Below are positions 61,181 through 64,000 of a DNA stretch of 64,000 bases, piece by piece. The stretch covers positions 62,001 to 126,000 of the forward strand of contig JAWKLG010000018.1 in assembly GCA_041392845.1 (NCBI GenBank). Reading direction: 5' to 3'. Position numbers and translations under genes: made by a program. The notes beneath the pieces were generated by a model. That model had not been told where the DNA came from. It was given only the letters and a program-made list of their open reading frames with translations, and made no database searches. Source of the stretch: JAGQWW01 sp041392845. GTDB taxonomy: Bacteria > Bacteroidota > Bacteroidia > Chitinophagales > Saprospiraceae. Each line of letters opens with the position of its first letter. Position 1 is the stretch's first letter.

Positions 61181-62378
61181 TTTGCAAAGTCAATTTGACC
61201 AATGGAACTTGTGCATCATTGTGCCTACCTACAACAATGATGGAACACTGGAAGATTTACTTGCAGAATTAAAGCAGGTTACCCGTAATGTCATTGTAAT
61301 CAACGATGGCTCCACCGATAAAACTCCGGTTATTTTAAAGCAATTTGAATCTGACTTTTTGATTCATCATCAAGCCAAAAATCAAGGGAAAGGAGTTGCT
61401 TTGAAGACCGGTTTTGATCTTGCTTTTAAAAAAGGATACAAAAGAGCGATAACCATCGACTCTGATGGGCAACATCGGGTTTCAGATCTTCCGGTTTTTA
61501 TTGAAAATCTGAAAATGAACCCGGATGCTATGCTGGTGGGCTCAAGGAACATGGAACAGGAAAATGTGCCCGGAACAAGCAGTTTTGGACATAAGTTTTC
61601 CAATTTCTGGTATCAGATAATGACGGGCAATAAATTGCCGGATACCCAATCAGGCTATCGTTTGTATCCGCTTGAACCCATGCAAGGCAAAAAGATTTTT
61701 ACTACCAAATATGAATTGGAGATGGAATTGGTAGTGAGAATGAATTGGTGGGGAGTGGATGTGATTCCCATTCCAATCGATGTTTATTATCCACCTGATG
61801 ATGAAAGGGTGACTCATTTTAGAAAAGTGCCTGACTTTTCCAGGATTTTCATTCTGAATACGGTCATGGTTTTGATTGCCCTACTTTACATTCATCCCAT
61901 CCGTTTTTTTAAAAATTTGAAAAAAAAAAGCGCGAAGGAATTTCTCAGGGAATACATTTTAGAAAATACGGAATCTAATTCAAAGATATCACTGGCAATT
62001 ATGATGGGCCTTTTTATAGGTGTTTCTCCATTTTGGGGTGCTCAGATTTTCCTCATCATATTTTTTAGTGTGCTATTTAAATTGAATAAAGTCATCGCAC
62101 TTGTAGCTGGTCACATCAGCATCCCACCTATGATTCCCTTGATTTTATTTGCCAGTTATAAAATGGGTGGATTGGTAATTACGCCAAATGAAGGATTAAA
62201 AGATTTGAATTGGGGCGATAAACTTGAAATTGCTGATGTTTGGGACAATTTCCTCCAATACATTGTAGGTAGTTTCATGCTCGGGACTTTCCTTGCTGTG
62301 AGTGTTGGGCTGATTTCCTATCTTCTTTTAACTTTGTTTAAAAAGGATAAAAGTAAAATTGGATTGGAAAACCCCTGA
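61167..62378 (+). CDS. Family 2 glycosyltransferase fused to DUF2062 membrane domain
   Basis: Residues 14-230 form a GT-A glycosyltransferase: CIIVPTYNNDGTLEDLLAEL, VINDGSTDKTPVI, TIDSDGQHRVSDLP (DxD-type) and GYRLYPLEP. Residues about 275-400 are hydrophobic, with LAIMMGLFIGVSPFWGAQIF and AGHISIPPMIPLILFASYKM, the DUF2062 signature. The combination is common in Bacteroidota pigment loci and suggests transfer of a sugar to a membrane-bound acceptor. ATG 61167 is chosen (preceded by AGGGAGAG); the frame extends upstream to 61128. Confidence 0.88.
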   Translation: MQHPDLQSQFDQWNLCIIVPTYNNDGTLEDLLAELKQVTRNVIVINDGSTDKTPVILKQFESDFLIHHQAKNQGKGVALKTGFDLAFKKGYKRAITIDSDGQHRVSDLPVFIENLKMNPDAMLVGSRNMEQENVPGTSSFGHKFSNFWYQIMTGNKLPDTQSGYRLYPLEPMQGKKIFTTKYELEMELVVRMNWWGVDVIPIPIDVYYPPDDERVTHFRKVPDFSRIFILNTVMVLIALLYIHPIRFFKNLKKKSAKEFLREYILENTESNSKISLAIMMGLFIGVSPFWGAQIFLIIFFSVLFKLNKVIALVAGHISIPPMIPLILFASYKMGGLVITPNEGLKDLNWGDKLEIADVWDNFLQYIVGSFMLGTFLAVSVGLISYLLLTLFKKDKSKIGLENP

Positions 62379-62392
62379 TTTAAAGCAATCAA

Positions 62393-62764
62393 ATGGTATT
62401 TGGAATTGGCATTGACATGATAGAAGTGGAAAGGGTTGCGGCGAAAATCCAAAAGCAGGATTTTTTGGAAAGAGTTTTTTCAAAAGGTGAAATCGAATTT
62501 TGCGAAAGCAATCCTATTAAAGAAGAGCGATATGCAGCGAGGTTCGCAGCAAAAGAAGCTTTTTTTAAAGCTTTGGGCACCGGATGGATGGGGCAATTTA
62601 CCTTCAATGAGGTAGAGGTGGTGAAAGATGAAATGGGCAAGCCGGGAATAAAGCTACATGGCACAGTAGCAGAATGGGTCGCCGAAAAAGAAATAAAAAA
62701 AATATTTTTGAGCATGAGCCACCTGAAAAGCATGGCTAGTGCAGTGGTAGTGCTCGAAACTTAA
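62393..62764 (+). CDS. acpS: Holo-ACP synthase-type phosphopantetheinyl transferase
   Basis: AcpS moves 4'-phosphopantetheine from CoA to the serine of carrier proteins. The 123-aa protein has FGIGIDMIEVERVAAKI with the metal-binding Asp and the second motif RYAARFAAKEAFFKALGTG. It sits between the glycosyltransferase gene and a carrier gene, so it probably arms the locus carriers. It may also serve primary AcpP, if no other copy exists. Confidence 0.95.
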   Translation: MVFGIGIDMIEVERVAAKIQKQDFLERVFSKGEIEFCESNPIKEERYAARFAAKEAFFKALGTGWMGQFTFNEVEVVKDEMGKPGIKLHGTVAEWVAEKEIKKIFLSMSHLKSMASAVVVLET

Positions 62765-62784
62765 CAGACAAACAAAAAACATTT

Positions 62785-63051
62785 ATGGCAGCTAATCCTG
62801 ATACATCAACCATAGCCGAGGGAATAGCCGGATTTATTAAAAAAAGTCTGGTAGCTGAAGGAATTGAAGTGAATACTGATACACCCTTTGCTAAATTGGG
62901 TCTGGATTCATTTTCATTGATAGAAATTGTGTTGTTTATTGAACGCAATTATGGAGTTGGATTACCCGACGAAGCGCTTAGTCAGGAGAATATTTACTCA
63001 GCAGAAACGATGGCTTCATGTGTTCAGCAATATCTTCAGGCGGAAGGGTAG
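62785..63051 (+). CDS. Acyl carrier protein, pigment locus (third)
   Basis: The 88-aa protein carries Ser42 in KLGLDSFSLIEIVLFIERNYG. The N-terminus MAANPDTSTIAEGIAGFI is longer than in the other two. The next gene starts inside this one, in another frame, so the carrier and the condensation-like protein are coupled and may work together. Confidence 0.92.
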   Translation: MAANPDTSTIAEGIAGFIKKSLVAEGIEVNTDTPFAKLGLDSFSLIEIVLFIERNYGVGLPDEALSQENIYSAETMASCVQQYLQAEG

Positions 63052-64000
63052 AAGGCATTCAGGAAGCTTCGCTGCCGAATCTTTTTGCACTCAACGGTTC
63101 TGATTTTTTTCAGATCTTCCTTGATAAACATCACAGGAAATTCAGTGCTGTAGGAAATGTAAGTCGCTTCTCACTGCTCCTTGAAGGTACTCCGGATGCT
63201 GATAAGTTGAAAGATAGGATTAGTTCAGATCCGGTACTGCAATGGATGAGTAAATTGAGACTTCGTCGCAATCTTCCCTTTCAATTGCCTGCTTGGAAAA
63301 TTGTTAATTCAGGTAAATCGCTGGAGTTAAAAATCCATTCTGCAGAAGGAGATACAGCTATCCCTGATTTTCTTTTTAAAAAAGATATCAATCCATATAA
63401 ATCTTGTCCTTTGGAGATTGATTTGATTCAATATTCCAATGGAAAAGCCATTTTGTTTTTTTCCTGGACGCATATTTTGATGGACTCGCATGGCTTGGAA
63501 TTGCTGGTAAAATACCTTTCGGAAGAAAGAGGAGCATTCCCGCTTCAAGTTATGGCTAGTCAATCTGATGAGCTACCCATAGTTGAACAACTCAATAAGG
63601 CCAAAGAAGTAAAGTCTTTTTTGCTGGACGGAAAACAGACCCATCTTGAAACCCTTCAGGAAAAGGTGGTCAAGGAGGCCGGAAATGCCTATCATGTTTT
63701 AAGATTTGATGAGGCTGAAACTGAAAAGATTGCTGCTTACAGCAAAGAGTTGAAAATTCGGTTGGGACAAAGTCCGCTATTCCTGGCTGCCAGTATGCGC
63801 TGTTTTGAATCCATGATTGGGAAAAAAGGAAACAAGACCCAAAGCCTTTGGGTCCCCATTCCTCAGGATCAGCGCAGAAAGGGTGCAAATGGTCCTTTGA
63901 TTGGGAACCAGGTCTCTTACCTGTTTTATAGATTGTTTCCGGATCATCTTACCAGCCTGGAATCGACCGTAACCGAGATCCAAAAGCAGATGATGGATCA
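63018..64000 (+). CDS. Condensation-domain-like acyltransferase, cut by right edge
   Basis: The frame from ATG 63018 (inside the carrier gene, 34-base overlap) is open to the right edge for about 327 codons. SDFFQIFLDKHHRKFSAVGN near the start and the active-site region SWTHILMDSHGLELL recall the condensation-domain signature HHxxxDG. Only the second His and the Asp remain, the first His being Thr (THILMDSHG). The later LPLFLAASMRCFESM and WVPIPQDQRRKG segments suit the family. It may join an acyl-ACP to an alcohol or phenol, for example in ester formation of flexirubin. That role is inferred. The 3' half is missing. Confidence 0.72.
   Translation, partial: MCSAISSGGRVEGIQEASLPNLFALNGSDFFQIFLDKHHRKFSAVGNVSRFSLLLEGTPDADKLKDRISSDPVLQWMSKLRLRRNLPFQLPAWKIVNSGKSLELKIHSAEGDTAIPDFLFKKDINPYKSCPLEIDLIQYSNGKAILFFSWTHILMDSHGLELLVKYLSEERGAFPLQVMASQSDELPIVEQLNKAKEVKSFLLDGKQTHLETLQEKVVKEAGNAYHVLRFDEAETEKIAAYSKELKIRLGQSPLFLAASMRCFESMIGKKGNKTQSLWVPIPQDQRRKGANGPLIGNQVSYLFYRLFPDHLTSLESTVTEIQKQMMD

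Noticed and set aside
1..64000. CRISPR array, insertion sequence, tRNA or rRNA genes
   Set aside because: No regularly spaced repeats, transposase-like proteins with end repeats, cloverleaf folds or rRNA sequence were seen anywhere in the window.

Overview
The window looks like a chromosome segment from a Bacteroidota bacterium, tentatively a Saprospiria-type lineage. Four things point there. Promoters carry the Bacteroidota TAnnTTTG (-7) and TTTG (-33) elements, best seen at 8889-8919. Shine-Dalgarno sequences are weak. The left-edge gene looks like a large type IX-style secreted protein. The right third is a flexirubin-type aryl-polyene pigment locus. I saw no rRNA, tRNA, CRISPR array or insertion sequence.

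Layout. 1-2011 is the 5' part of a secreted repeat protein on the minus strand. 2228-5873 holds a helical protein of unknown function, a probable small minus-strand transcription unit (44-aa peptide, promoter and terminator) and a heavily frameshifted pseudogene. 5874-8572 carries coaBC and lpd on the minus strand. 9001-28171 is one long ribosomal-protein superoperon (str, S10, spc and alpha regions from rpsL to rplQ, with fusA, secY, map, infA and rpoA). It is driven by a strong promoter and has probable internal promoters before rplP and infA, plus several spacer hairpins. 28277-42939 is mixed housekeeping: enoyl-CoA hydratase, type 2 IPP isomerase, a TonB-domain protein, MoxR ATPase, the acpP-fabF-rnc fatty-acid block, pdxH, an FtsE-like ATPase, 3-methyladenine glycosylase, a START-like protein, an oxidoreductase, purA, a TPR protein and two secreted proteins of unknown function.

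From 43110 to the right edge lies a dense secondary-metabolite locus. A tyrosine ammonia-lyase would make 4-coumarate and a PaaK-like adenylate-forming ligase would activate it. Ketosynthases, a cysteine-less ketosynthase partner, a ketoreductase, two hotdog dehydratases and three extra acyl carrier proteins would extend it to an aryl polyene. An AcpS-type transferase would arm the carriers. A flavin halogenase-like enzyme, a carotenoid-desaturase-like oxidoreductase, a LpxL-like acyltransferase, a membrane-anchored C45 acyltransferase-like protein, a condensation-domain-like protein, a glycosyltransferase-DUF2062 protein, a polysaccharide deacetylase and a lipoprotein would tailor, esterify or localise the product. 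No dialkylresorcinol genes (darA/darB) or exporter are visible, so the locus probably continues past the right edge.

Three genes carry frame disruptions. rnc and one dehydratase each show a one-base change in an A-run, and the region 4159-5692 shows about six frame changes. The first two could be natural mutations or homopolymer sequencing errors; the third looks like real decay.
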